A stretch of 64,000 nucleotides of DNA. Source: Pyrenopolyporus hunteri. Taxonomy: Eukaryota; Ascomycota; Sordariomycetes; Xylariales; Hypoxylaceae. Positions 24,001-34,191 of this stretch are shown here, piece by piece. The notes under the pieces are model-generated. The model saw only the letters and a program-made list of their open reading frames with translations. It did not search any database and was not told the DNA's origin. Location: positions 186,001 to 250,000 of the forward strand of contig CADCXC010000038.1 of assembly GCA_902806595.1 (NCBI GenBank), written 5' to 3'. The stretch's first letter is position 1. Each line of letters opens with the position of its first letter. The position numbers and the translations under genes are program-made.

Positions 24001-24568
24001 GCACTCGGCCGTCTACGACGAGAGCGCTGACGAGGGCGACGACTGCCGGCGGACCAGCGACCTGGAACTAACGCAGGACTCGGACAGCGGGGCCGACCTA
24101 GTAGGCTTTGTCGTGGCCGACGAGGACGCTACGTCTAGCGCTATACCGACCTCCTCCCTACCAAGGAGGAATCGGCAGTCTTCCACGTTGCCCACGTCGC
24201 CATCCATATCTACATCTACGTCTACGTCTCCTGTAGTTGATAGACGCGCTACAAAGAAGCAGCAGCGACAACAGCAGCAGCAACAGAAGCAGCAACAGAA
24301 GAAAAAGCCAGTATACTACGAACCAACACGCTTCGATAGCACGCAAGGCGACGACGATTCCGACGACGCCGGCATCCCGTCTATGAGCCAGCTCGTTAGA
24401 GACAAGCGAGCTTCAGAGAGGCCTGCCCGGCAGGATTCGGATGACGAGGACGTGCCCGTTCGGAAAGGGGCCCGTGTTAAGAGAGCGGGAAAGGGCAAGC
24501 AGGTCAAACGGTTTGTCTCCGATGATGACGACGACAACGAGATTATTGAAGAAAGCGATGAGTATTAA
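21035..24568 (+). CDS. mph1: ATP-dependent DNA helicase Mph1 (FANCM family)
   Basis: A single 1,177-aa frame for the 3'-5' SF2 helicase that remodels stalled forks and D-loops and suppresses crossovers. Walker A PTGLGKT is at about residue 197, followed by FVAPTKPLVSQQ. The DEAH box (VVDEAHRATG) is near residue 300 and SAT-type motif III (LALTATPG) near 330. The helicase C domain ends in motif VI (QRMGRTGRKRAG) near 640. The insert between the two RecA folds contains the thumb-like region expected for FANCM/Hef proteins. The C-terminal third is low complexity: KKRK and acidic clusters, Ser/Thr runs, a Gln-rich tract (QQRQQQQQQKQQQ) and a final acidic DDDDDN/EESDEY end. It is longer than the budding-yeast protein (about 990 aa), mainly in this tail. 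The start sits directly before the acidic MDSDEFDDDI segment. Confidence 0.95.
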   Translation: MDSDEFDDDIADEDLIIAASQAPAPPPASAPASSRCQPAKINQGRFQPHVQRTSLQRNGVSSVHAGSNNQPFIDLEDLPSDAFSSPLVNDRNNVQSLSQRGSAGSFRQPPRVGGPVPAYRQTTLFGQTIQQEPSSQSSQSNRNRVFRADLPPEPPTHHELDLEAMQTWVYPTNLGPTRDYQFSIVKNGLFNNTLVALPTGLGKTFIAATIMLNYFRWMKSAKIVFVAPTKPLVSQQIDACFHIAGIPRSQTTLLTGEIPPAVRAEEWGSRRVFFMTPQTLENDLSSGFADPKSIGLLVVDEAHRATGNYSYVKVVSFLRRFTSSFRILALTATPGSKVEAVQEVIDSLGISHVEIRTEESIDIRQYVHQRDEDIVLLDPSDEMNHIKELFSKALKPLVDKLSQQNIYYGRDPMALTVYGLLQARKEWMARAGQHVNQAVKFMTMAVFSVLTSLAHGIKLLNFHGIKPFYDSLVQFREETEGKGEKGSKYKKQIIESPSFQEMMDKMASWAKRDDFVSHPKLTYLSDTVLNHFMDAGEGREGASTGTRIIVFSEYRDSAEEIVRVLNTHKPLIRAAVFVGQADSKRSGGMKQSEQIERIQKFKNGEFNVLVATSIGEEGLDIGQVDLIVCYDASASPIRMLQRMGRTGRKRAGRVVLLLMRGKEEDNYAKSKDGYEKMQLMICDGSRFNFRHDLSARIVPRDIRPEVDMRAVEIPVENTQAQGLPEPKKGGVRKKRPPKKFHMPDGVETGFTSVAALLGKKKAPAKTKEVVHIPAEEDEIVDIPALDRVLLSRAQTDELNKIYKHLSYYHRDSMEDIEQVDLTRHPIAQRALRKTVHLKHGEYTKRCVRLFKTLGITQSAPERFKKQYKESDARHHRPLPPPSYGPDSDGDVADDEPARKKRKVAAPIPEEDEDEIEELQALPSRAPQSRKAPKPTKQKPRARRQPSEEAAAEDDEDAEELPPPPRKRATKPKAKPAAPRQARGRPKKKGHSAVYDESADEGDDCRRTSDLELTQDSDSGADLVGFVVADEDATSSAIPTSSLPRRNRQSSTLPTSPSISTSTSTSPVVDRRATKKQQRQQQQQQKQQQKKKPVYYEPTRFDSTQGDDDSDDAGIPSMSQLVRDKRASERPARQDSDDEDVPVRKGARVKRAGKGKQVKRFVSDDDDDNEIIEESDEY

Positions 24569-26035
24569 TGGATGACATGGGATGGGGTCATGGGATATGA
24601 TGGTCCTCGGCGCGTTAGGTTAGATACAATACGGGTTCTCTGTTCTTAGGTTCTTTTTGATCGCCACGTCCAGGAAAGAAAAGGGTGTCTGTTCACTTAT
24701 ACCTATGCTCATACTTCTTCATGCCTACACCTACGCGCATAGATAGAACGTCTACTAATTAGCACCTACCTATATCAAGCTATTATCCTTGGTAATTAAA
24801 CTAAGATGAGCCATTGCACGTATTCTTCGAGCCGTACGCAACCAGTCGTGCCGTATTAATAACATTGCCATAGCACCGCACCGCATCGCATCACATACAT
24901 TACGTCGTATTGTCCGCCCTTCCCCGACGAGCCGGCTTCTCAGCCACGTTATACGGCCATCATCTGTATTTCCTTTTATCGCCTCCTTCATACTTCCCAG
25001 ACATTTTCCCGAGTACGATACAACATAGCACCCAAGCCAAGCAAATTCCCAGCAGCAAGGAAAGCCAACCGACTACTACAGGAAAACTCCGAAAACGACT
25101 CCAAAGCCGGCACGTCTCCTCCATGCAGAGCGATTATTCAGAGCCCCGGCCTGTTCCCCTCGGCTCCCTCGTCCCGCGCGGCATACCCCTGACTTGCGTC
25201 ACACCCCCAACGTGCACTCAAGCGCGCCTCTACATTTTCTGTATGAGAACGCACAGAGCTACAGTACCTGTTTTCCGTAGAGTAACCTACCTTCGTAGTC
25301 TAGATCGACGAAGAGATACCTACCTAGGTAGGTAAACAGACAGGGAGGCAAGCAGGCGGATTCTGTAAATAGGCGTTGTATAGACTTGCGAGGGTAGTAT
25401 TGATAGTAATGGCAGCACCAACTCGTAGTCAAGCCAAATATGATCTACGAATATCAAGTGAACGTTCCCTCTTCCCCTCCCTTTTACTCTCCCCCTCTCG
25501 TCTCTCATACAGTCCAGATATACACGCTCCCGTAATGAAATACGAATAAGCTGAATTTGCTCTTATTACCCTAAGCTACCTATACCTAACAACCCGAGCC
25601 GGCCGTGTCTGAAACGTCGTCGTACCAAATACAAAACGAAACGAACGCAAGCCGAACCATCTCAGTCAAATCGCTACAGTTGTGTATCAAATACATGTCG
25701 TCCCCGCCTGATAATAGATAGCGGTTATAGTGGTGATTAAAAAAAGCAGACTCAACTCCTACCACGCATAGGATGATGCTCGTGGTTATGACCTCGATAT
25801 ATCCCCTTCATCCCTCATCTCATCAAGCGTCGGCAAACATAGCAACGCCTCTAACGATGGGATCCGACGATCCAGCTTCGTGCCCCAGCTGGTGTTGTGC
25901 TCAGAATTGTCGACCGCGAAAATAAAAAGCGTGCGGTGTCCTGGACCCCGGGTCATCGATTCGTAACGTGTCAATACCCCCCAATGAACACCCACCCCTC
26001 GACCCCAATGCGACGTGCGCACATATAGGTCTCCC
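24569..26035. other. Intergenic, no gene recognised
   Basis: No supported gene. This is the shared 3' flank of mph1 (+) and the unrecognised gene at 26036 (-), which converge. A palindromic TACCTACCTAGGTAGGTA lies at 25318-25335. Confidence 0.6.
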
Positions 26036-27382
26036 TCAAGCGGCTATGCTCCTCCCTACCGCGGTGCCCCAACGGAACCTCCTCAGGGTCCCGGTCCCGC
26101 TCCTGATGACCTCTCTACCGCAGTTACTTCCGTCCGCTACCGCACTTGCGTTGCCTGCGCCGAGACTGCCTAGAGCTTCCTGGCGGCCGACTTCTCTCCC
26201 TATTACGTAGCCCGCTCCGAAGCCGACGACGGAAACGAGGACCACGACGCCAGCGCTCACGACCCACGTCAAAAGCGTCGGGCTAATGAGAGCTTCCTCT
26301 CCCGAGGCTGCGTTCGTTCTCTTCTTCTTGGTCGCCCGAGAGGGCTTGGTGCCCGATGTGGGTGTGGGTGTGGCTGCCCGCTTCACTTTCTCGCCCGCTG
26401 ATTCGCGAGGTCCACTCGGCGGTGGGTTCGTCCTAGGCGACTGGCTAGCTGCTTGGGCCGCCTGGGCTGGCGGGGACGGAGCCATCAATTCACTCTCTGG
26501 AACGAAGCGCAACTCGACGGGTTGGTTGCTAGCGGCGGGTGCGCGAGGACGCTCGCCCGTCTCTTTCTCGCCGTCCTTGGATCGCTTACCCGCCGCAGCC
26601 GCGCAGCTGAGTAGGGTAGTTAAACTAGCACGTAGCGCAGCATCGTTGTCGGCCTGGTAGTGCGGGGACATGAAATTGGGGGCATGGCGGTCGACGCGGG
26701 TCTGCGATCGCTGGCCGAACGACGGTCGGTGGTGAGGATGTTCGGGAATAGTCGAGCTCGTAGAATGGCGATGAGTCAGATGCGAAGGCGGGTGGGAGAA
26801 TGCGTTCGGCTGGGGTTGGAAAGGCTCCGGAGGGCGTCTTCCCAGCGCCGTCGCACGATCGTCCTCGTCATCGTCGCTCGAGTCGGGTTCGGTAGGCTGA
26901 ACCGGAACAACTTGCCGCAGGGGGGTGCTTCGGGAAGGTTGAGGGGAAGCGATATTCTCGGCGGAGCTGGTTAAAACCCGGTCCTCCTCGCTCTCGCTCT
27001 CGTCGTACTCCTCTTGGCTGCTGGTGGCCCCGGTCTGGCCAGCGTGAGTGGTAGCAAAAGTGGGTTGTTGCCGCTGGGCCTCGAGACGCGCATACGACTG
27101 CGGGTGTAAACGTCGCCGTCTTCGACCGTGGTAGGACGAGCCCACTTGCAGCCCCGTAGTGACGATCTCGTCCCCGATGGACGAGACGGAGGACGAGGAT
27201 GGATGAGAGGCCACTTCGACCCAGGATTCTGAGGCGGTAAGGGCCCGTTCGTTACGGTTGACTGGGTCAGACTCACCATCGTTGCGCTGGCGCTGCTGCT
27301 GTTGGCCGGATGCAGGACGCATCGCGGTGGGATCCGTGACCCGCTGGGGGCCGCTGCTACGTTGCCAGGCCTGGGCCGACAT
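26036..27382 (-). CDS. Unrecognised disordered protein with one membrane span and an AIM-like motif
   Basis: I do not recognise the family. The frame from the first ATG (27382) gives 448 aa. Residues 1-365 are rich in Ser, Pro, Arg and Gln and probably disordered, with acidic clusters (EEYDESESEED, SSDDDEDD). Near residue 54 is SESWVEVASHPSSSSVSS, a W-x-x-V core preceded by Glu and followed by Ser. One membrane span is predicted at about 370-393 (WVVSAGVVVLVSVVGFGAGYVIG), preceded by a KR-rich patch (RATKKKR). The roughly 55-residue tail is short and Gly/Arg-rich. This layout is like selective autophagy receptors of the Atg32/Atg43 kind, but no sequence identity is claimed. Antisense frames over the gene are codon-bias shadows. 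It is real by length, composition and single open frame; splice refinement near the C terminus cannot be excluded. Confidence 0.7.
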   Translation of the reverse strand: MSAQAWQRSSGPQRVTDPTAMRPASGQQQQRQRNDGESDPVNRNERALTASESWVEVASHPSSSSVSSIGDEIVTTGLQVGSSYHGRRRRRLHPQSYARLEAQRQQPTFATTHAGQTGATSSQEEYDESESEEDRVLTSSAENIASPQPSRSTPLRQVVPVQPTEPDSSDDDEDDRATALGRRPPEPFQPQPNAFSHPPSHLTHRHSTSSTIPEHPHHRPSFGQRSQTRVDRHAPNFMSPHYQADNDAALRASLTTLLSCAAAAGKRSKDGEKETGERPRAPAASNQPVELRFVPESELMAPSPPAQAAQAASQSPRTNPPPSGPRESAGEKVKRAATPTPTSGTKPSRATKKKRTNAASGEEALISPTLLTWVVSAGVVVLVSVVGFGAGYVIGREVGRQEALGSLGAGNASAVADGSNCGREVIRSGTGTLRRFRWGTAVGRSIAA

Positions 27383-29750
27383 CTTTCTGGTTGCCTGTTC
27401 CAAGGAAACAGGAATGACACGGTTTTAGAAGGAGAGTAGAAACGAAGAAGAGTAGAAAATCCCCCCGACAACCGTGAATAGATCTATAGAGAGATGGGTA
27501 GGGGATAGTGATGAATGATCGGAGAGTAAGTAGATAGATAGTCTTAGGTAGCCTGTCCGGGTATTGACTACTGACAACGGCCGCTACTACGTACCTGGGT
27601 AGGTATGGCTGCGCACACCGACCGTCGGTGATTAGGCTTCTAGGAGATGGGTTTTAGGGGGGACTTTGGGGGGACTTTGAGGGGACTTTGGGGGCGGCCC
27701 GGAGTTATCGTTCTCGTTCTCCAACTAGAAGCCAGCAACGAAATGCCCCGCGTTCAACTGAAGCAGGGATCCGCCGATCTGCATTAGTTCATTCGTGCCA
27801 GGTATCGTAATTGTATTGTACAATACAATACAATACGCACATACGAGGCCGAGGGTGTTGTACAGTACACGTATGGGATATGCCTATGTACCTATGCTCC
27901 GAGTATATAGTATGTGTTACGAGCGTATGTATGCGTGATGCGTGTGCGTGAATATGGGAGCGCGCGCGGGGGGGCCCTTGGAGCAATGAGAATCAGAGGA
28001 ATCGACCAGACAGCTGAATTTGAAGTGAGCCAAGGGATGAGGAACTTGGGCTCATAATAGGGTGGTCGACGCGTGGGATGTTGCCGGAACGAATGATGCC
28101 AGGCCGGATGGTCACCGACAGAAAGGGGAGGGAGAGGACAGGTATCGATTTGGGTATTATTCGCTCGAGGTCACACGCAAAAGGTACGAGTCGGAGCGAG
28201 TGGCTGGAAAGAATGGGAATTCCTAGCCTGTTTCTTCTTTGTTCCAGCTCGCCTAGATCACCCTTTGAGACAAGCACAGGAGATCCGTGGACTAAGAGAG
28301 AGAGAGGGAGAGAAGAGAAAAGAAAAAAGAGAAGAGAAAACGAGAAGGAGAAGAAAAGCAAAGGTGTTTAAGTTGGCTATAATCCCACTTAAGCACTTTC
28401 CCGAAGAAAAGGAGGTTAGTTGGCCGGGGGTATTTTGCAAATCATGCTAATAATGCTAATAATGCTAATAATATGGAATTACCTCGTCTTGGTATTGTGT
28501 TGTAAATGGGTGAGACGGGGACCGCTCTCACTCACCGATGACGATATGCTCCCAGTATACTAATGGGCAGGCAAGAAGGGCAACGTACGCGCTTCCACTT
28601 TAGGTACCTAGGTAAGTACCTACACATACGTATAGGTATACGCACCTATACTTTAGGTAGGGGTCGGTACATGTACGCATACCATCTCTCATTCGGTATA
28701 GCTCCTTGGCAGATCTCGCCGATAACATGCGGTACAGAGATGGTCCCACTCATTTAAACTCCGCCGTCACCGTCTCGCCCAACACCATCGAAATATAAAT
28801 TCTTGTCCTCTGCTGTACACGCAAACATCATCCGATACGGGCTACTGACTACCCTCGCTCGTGTCTTTCTATCTTGTAGGTGCCTAGGTAGCTTACAATC
28901 AAAGTCAACACCAACACCGCCTACACTAGACGGGTTAATACCAAACTCTAGAACGTATCATAGGATCACGGGTCGGGCAGTGTAGCGGCCCATGTGTCCA
29001 CTAGTCACCAGCCACCTGAAGGAAGAAGTCATCACGCTACACCCCATTAGGCACGACGGTGGGGGGGCCATCGTCCCGCCTATATTATATAACACTCAGG
29101 CACTCACGCAGTATGTTGATCTCTTATATCAATCAAGTGACCTTGTCGTGCTAAGAGTACCTATCTATCCCATGGCTTATACCACAAAGCCACCCTCGCC
29201 TACTACTTACCTGTATATAGTATGACAACTTGCCTAGCAATACGAGCTCGAGTCATTCCGGCCCCGTATGACAAACGATAGTAGGCACCCTAGGTAGAGG
29301 GAGGTATGCAATTACATACCTATCTACTTACACTACTTAGGTACTCATATACACGCGCCCAGCTAAGCATCCAGGCACCTAATAGTACAAATATGTCTAA
29401 GACAACCCGTTCCTAGGAGAGATGTAGCCATACGACAACGCTATGGGAGAATTCGAAGATAACACGTACCAACGTACATCTTCTAACGTCAGCAATGATC
29501 TACTCCAAGCCTAACGATAATTGGTCGTGTCAGATGCTGACAAGAACAGCCTGTGACAAGAGCTGTGTGATAAGCGAGCGCATCTGGTAACAACTCCCTG
29601 GAGGTGGGACTTAGTACGAGTTCAGCCTCTTCGACGTTCATCGAAGCTCCGCCACGAGCTGCTCTTACAGTTCCTCGCTTGCTCGCGCCTCTTATAATAA
29701 ACAATTCAACGGTATATCATTTCAAGACGTCAGGTGTAGTGTGCGAAACA
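27383..29750. other. Intergenic, no gene recognised
   Basis: No supported gene. It contains the upstream region of the 26036-27382 gene, a G-rich repeat at 27655-27694, a palindromic TATTGTA/TACAATA stretch near 27810-27836, a 60-bp purine tract at about 28290-28358, a triplicated TGCTAATAA at 28445-28472 and CCTAGG motifs at 28600-28625. Confidence 0.55.
27655..27694 (+). repeat. G-rich repeat with quadruplex potential
   Basis: Four G runs (6, 6, 4 and 5) are separated by ACTTT or ACTTTGA loops of 5-7 nt, which fits the canonical quadruplex rule. It lies about 275 bp upstream of the start codon of the minus-strand gene, with the G-rich strand as template. Confidence 0.6.
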
Positions 29751-30654
29751 CATCCAACTAGTAGAATATCCTGATCTTCTACTTTGTTACATGATGACTA
29801 CCCCGATCTCTTCCGCAGAAGTCCGTGACTCAGGTGGTACTGGAGTTCCGCTGCATTTTCCGTACCAAGCTCATGTTCGCCTTGACCACGTTCGTGGTCA
29901 CTCGCTGCTGTGTTGAGGCGCTTCGACTGTCTAAACCTGACGCCGACACCGCTAACACCAACTCCTATTATAACGCCAAGTTCAACGCAACCAAGATTTC
30001 ACGCACCAAGGTTAACTCGGCGGCGTTCAACTGTTTCTCTGCTAGGTAGCGGGGGTGACTCCTCGCAGGGACATAGCGACTTTCGTTGACCATCCCGAAC
30101 CCCACCGGAGAGAAACCGAACGAAGGTGTATTCCAATGTCAAACGCCGTCCTGTAGCAAGCGATAGCTCATCTTTGACGGGGGACTGGCGAAAGCGGCCC
30201 AGTGCCTCACCCAGGGCACGGGATTAAGAGGGAGTACAATATGGTGTATGACATAAGTCGGTGTTATTCCCATCCTGGCCCTTGTGTACCTGTAGAGCTA
30301 CCGGTTGGCAAAATGGGTTGGTCGATCAATGACGCATTCGTTGTTCCCGCGGTTGAAGCGCAGAAGAATACGCCGGAAGACATTGTCGCAAGATGGCGGG
30401 GAAACCCTTTGGACAGAATTTGAATGTGTCGCTTGCAGGTATGTGGGTGAGATAAGTAGGACCTGCCATGACTGCAGCCGTGATCGCGTCGCCTACTTCG
30501 ATCTCTGATGCGAGCAACTCCTGAATCCTGAATATAGGCTCCAAGGTACCGGGCAATACTTTGATCTTTACCCCGCCGAGATCTCGCCGCGGTACTGGAC
30601 CGGCCGAGGCGTTCGATCGGATTTTTCAGGAGGTCCTCAAAAAAACCGTCGATC

Positions 30655-30807
30655 CTAGGCCGGCGGCCACACGGATGCTAGCAACGCTCCAACATGCGTA
30701 GGCGGGTACTGTTGCTCGTAGACACCGATCCACGGGTGTCCATACGTGATCTCGAATGGCGAGTGCCCGAGGCCTTCGAGATATCGAGCATTCACTTTTG
30801 CCATGAC
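30655..30807 (-). pseudogene. Integrase-like fragment, Ty3/Gypsy type
   Basis: Reading the minus strand from about 30807 to a stop at 30655 gives a 50-codon frame with VMAKVNARYLEGLGHSPFEI followed by TYGHPW. It resembles the SPFE..YG.P segment near the end of the integrase core of fungal Ty3/Gypsy elements. There is no start codon and no longer open frame around it, so it is a relic at best. Part of the similarity could be chance. Confidence 0.4.
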
Positions 30808-30977
30808 CTCAGACACGCTCGAGGCCCAGCCCCTTGTATGCGAGATCCAGTAGTCTCCGGCCCAGAATCATCGGGCGGCTTCTAACCTGTTCGCAACATT
30901 GGAGCTACCAAATGTGAGAGGTCATCTTGTATGAATTGAACGAGTCGATTAATTATAAAATAAAGTCATCTTCGCCC

Positions 30978-31266
30978 TTATCTTCGTTGCTGTAATTCGC
31001 TCTGGACTTTGGCTGAGTTCTCGGCTATGTCCCCTTTTATGTCCGCTGTGGCCTTTGTGATTTGGTTACTCAACTTGTCTTGAAGGTCGATGAAGTAAGC
31101 TTTTATGATGTCGTCGGCATCGCTGGGCTTCGGTGGGTTTGGGTTATTGCTGGGAGTACCCTTTCCATCTGATCAGGTATTCTATCTTTGGTCTTCCTCC
31201 GCTTCTACTGATCCTTCTATCTATCATTCTCTCTATCCCGTATGAATGCCATTCATCGTAGTTAAA
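30978..31266 (-). pseudogene. Frameshifted chromodomain, chromovirus-type relic
   Basis: On the minus strand, 31266 to about 31153 reads WHSYGIERMIDRRISRSGG, then IEYLIRWKGY, the N-terminal strand pair of a chromodomain as found at the C terminus of Ty3/Gypsy chromovirus polyproteins. The frame then hits a stop. Shifting by one base near 31150 continues with NNPNPPKPSDADDIIKAYF and IDLQDKL, which fits the expected C-terminal helix, and ends at a TAA (30980-30978). An in-frame stop also lies a few codons before the domain. The broken frame indicates a dead element. The integrase-like fragment lies on the wrong side for one intact element, so these are rearranged or separate copies. Confidence 0.6.
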
Positions 31267-33868
31267 CCACTGTTACTCCTCTTCGGTCGGTCCTAGTGCT
31301 GTGCCCTGGCACGATCTTCACCGAGGGGGTCAGGTTCATATCGCGGAGGCGGCTCATTGTTAGCCACGACGTATAGTTGCTGCCGTGGCAATTACCAGCC
31401 TGCTTATGCTTGCTCGACCGCTCCAGCATACTCCTAGTAGCGCGCCTAACGTAATTAGGGGTCTGTAGTAAGGGCCTGCCGGGATGCTTAGCGTTGGTAT
31501 TGTTTCTCATCCGAGCGTCGGAGCCCACGAACGCGAGTGTTACGTCCTCTGTCGGTTTACTGGGGCAGTGGCCGCCGATGCGGCAGGATTGTCCTGACCA
31601 GGCCGTGTAGGCTTTATGAGCTCTGACTGGTAGATGGTAAGTCTCTGGTATGGAGACGCCGCCGTCGATGAATACCACTACGTCTCCAATGGTCGCGGGC
31701 CCTCGATGACCATGATGATTATGATTATGAAGATGCCCTATTGAGCTAATGCGGCGGTAGGCGATCGAGGTTTGTTCTGGGTTCTTTCGAGGTGGTAGGA
31801 TTTCCGACAGTTGGTCGGTTTTGCCATGTGTGTTCTGGGAGGCGCTTCTGCATTCTAATCCTGAGCTTGGGGTTCCTTTTACCGAAAGTTAGGCGTTCCT
31901 ATGAGCAGGATGAGTAGGATGAGTTGATGTGCTGAACCAGCTCGCCCATCCGCAATGGGTGACAATTGCAAACTATGCCCATTGCTCATACTCGAAGACT
32001 GATTCTCGTCCAGCTTAGTGGTATAGTCATCGTCTGGTAAGATCTCCTCCATGTAAAGAATCGACAGTCCCATGAAGTCGATATTACGCCTCCGGCGGAT
32101 GAATCATTGTTCTGGTTTCAGCAATCAAGCTCTCGGGTGTGGTGCTTGATGAATTGAGGGTATATTTGGTCAATGGATGCTGAGGATGGCGAGAAAGAAG
32201 AACCTGTGGGGAACCACGGACCTCTTCAAGAGGACCCTCATAACCTGTTCCGAGCACGATTATCCGGAGGTGAATCGTCCAGTCGTGCCGCCGATACCAG
32301 ACCAGCCAACCGTCGAGGATGAGAGTGATTGGGTGGTTGTGGTTGCTTGTGCCGTGGCATTCTGCCAGCACAAATAGCTATTTGTGTGTCGTTGGCTTTC
32401 ATATTTCGCAAGTAACCTATTCCTCAACAGTCTTCACTTGGGAGACCATTCGCGAAAATTCGGTTGATGTAACTTGCTTGGTTCCATGCTATAAGGTGTA
32501 AGTCATGTGGGGAAACATAGGCGTTCGCGTCCGCCGCTGATCGTGCGGGCTATTGCAGTATGTCTCATTCAACTGAATGATGGAACTCACATCCCGATGC
32601 ACGGGAATGAAGTGGCGAACTCCAATACGTGCTGGGTATTGGGGAGGCTAGATATTATGGTGATAAGTTGAGGTTTGAAATGCGCAGGATGGAGAGGAAT
32701 GAGATAGGTTGTTGTAGAGTGAGGGGGAACTGATATATATAACGCGGAACAGTTAGAAGAGCAGAGGGTTAGCAGGCAGTAGTAGGATAGCCATAGTGGG
32801 ATAGTTCCTTTCGACTCAGGGCCGGGGCTAATGCATTGGAAGTATCTACATGTACGTAATGTCATAGTAAAGTCTGTCCGATGAGTCAAGGGGGGCGCCT
32901 GAAGTTCTACTAGACTACCTGCCTAGGTACCGAGGCGGTATAGGTATAAACCAACCAACGCGTCTACTTAAGAGTGACTCTATACCTACGTCCTAAATAA
33001 GATTCAAGTACAGACTTGCTAGTGGCCTAGGTAACTACCACCTACCTACCGGGTAGGTAAGTACCTAGATAGACAGCTCATACCTAGCAGCAACGAATGG
33101 CTTTATGGTTCTGATGGTGGTATGGAAAACCGTGGGAAAGCTGAAAGAACAGGTGCGTCTACCCTTTACACGAGCAAGTACGACACTTAGGGTGACCAAC
33201 TCAACCCCCTTTCTAACCTTACCGTCGTTTAAACCTAACTTAAACGATAAGCATCGACGTTCACTCGGCCAGCAGTAACGACATACTGACACAAAGGGAC
33301 GCTAGCAGCTCCGGGTCCAATTAGGCAAAGCCGAGAATGAGTTCGGAGCACTATAACCGAACGCAAGACTCTTCGAATCATAATGGAATAATAGTGCGGT
33401 GGACTATCATCTCGCGAATACCTAGTAACCTCGTTTGATTTAGGGTTACGCAGGTCGCTGTAAACTAGAGACCTGGCCCAACTCACCTAAGTAAGTTGTC
33501 CTAGTCGATAGGTTAAGGATTTCACACTGACGGAACAAGGACACAAGACATGCACATCAAATACCAGGTAGGTGGAGTAAGAATTTTCACTACGGACGTA
33601 AACTAGACCCTGCAATAGTAAAACTTGCGGTGTACACAAGGCATGCATTGGTTATACTCACCGGGATCTGGTTGTCCAGAATATTAGAGTACCATCAGCA
33701 TAGATGCTGGAAGCCATCCGTAATCGCATTTGCAAAAGCAAGAACTTTTGGGTGCCCTCGAACGCCGTCATAAAGCCCTCGTCGTCTAGAAAGCTTGGTC
33801 CGCTTCGAGATGCCGGGGGACGTGTCCCTCGACATAAGAAGGTTCATACCAACTTCATCGACTAAAAA

Positions 33869-34075
33869 AGCCCTCAGAGCCCACAGAAGGAAAAGCCGAC
33901 TAAGAATGCCCAGTAACTGATAAGAATGCGCGTGGCATATGCACGGATGGGACTGTGCGATTTTTCAGTTTCGAAGCCCTCGAGCCCTCAGAACCCACAT
34001 GGAGGTGTTACCCTCCGATCAAGCCCTCAGGTTAAATCACAGCTTCAGGTCGAAGCTTAGCCCTCAAAGCCCACA
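33869..34075 (-). repeat. Three copies of a 17-bp motif downstream of gar2
   Basis: AGCCCTCARARCCCACA (plus-strand spelling) occurs at 33869-33885, 33983-33999 and 34059-34075, with shorter AGCCCTC copies at 33774-33780, 33975-33981 and 34022-34028. In the gar2 sense direction the copies lie 117-320 nt after the stop codon, so they may be in its 3' UTR. Confidence 0.75.
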
Positions 34076-34191
34076 ACTCCGGAGGAGTTTATAGTTTTTG
34101 AAAAAGCCGACGGAACCCACGAAGCCAACCGTTATGTGTGTGTCAAAGAACCTCAGAAAGGTCTGTCTCTCAAGTGCGGCTGTATACCACT

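Larger units (their letters stand above)
29751..34191. other. Gene-poor stretch with transposon remains
   Basis: About 4.4 kb without a convincing gene. It holds the two Ty3/Gypsy-like fragments listed separately, and otherwise only short broken frames. The rightmost 500 bases carry the triplicated motif downstream of gar2. Confidence 0.5.

Noticed and set aside
24910..25335. 141-codon plus frame after mph1
   Set aside because: It has no recognisable features and unremarkable composition, and lies in a convergent 3' spacer.
31262..31678. 138-codon minus frame just upstream of the broken chromodomain
   Set aside because: It is not in the chromodomain frame and I could not match it to gag, RT or integrase; a single Cys/His-rich spot is too weak to call a zinc knuckle.
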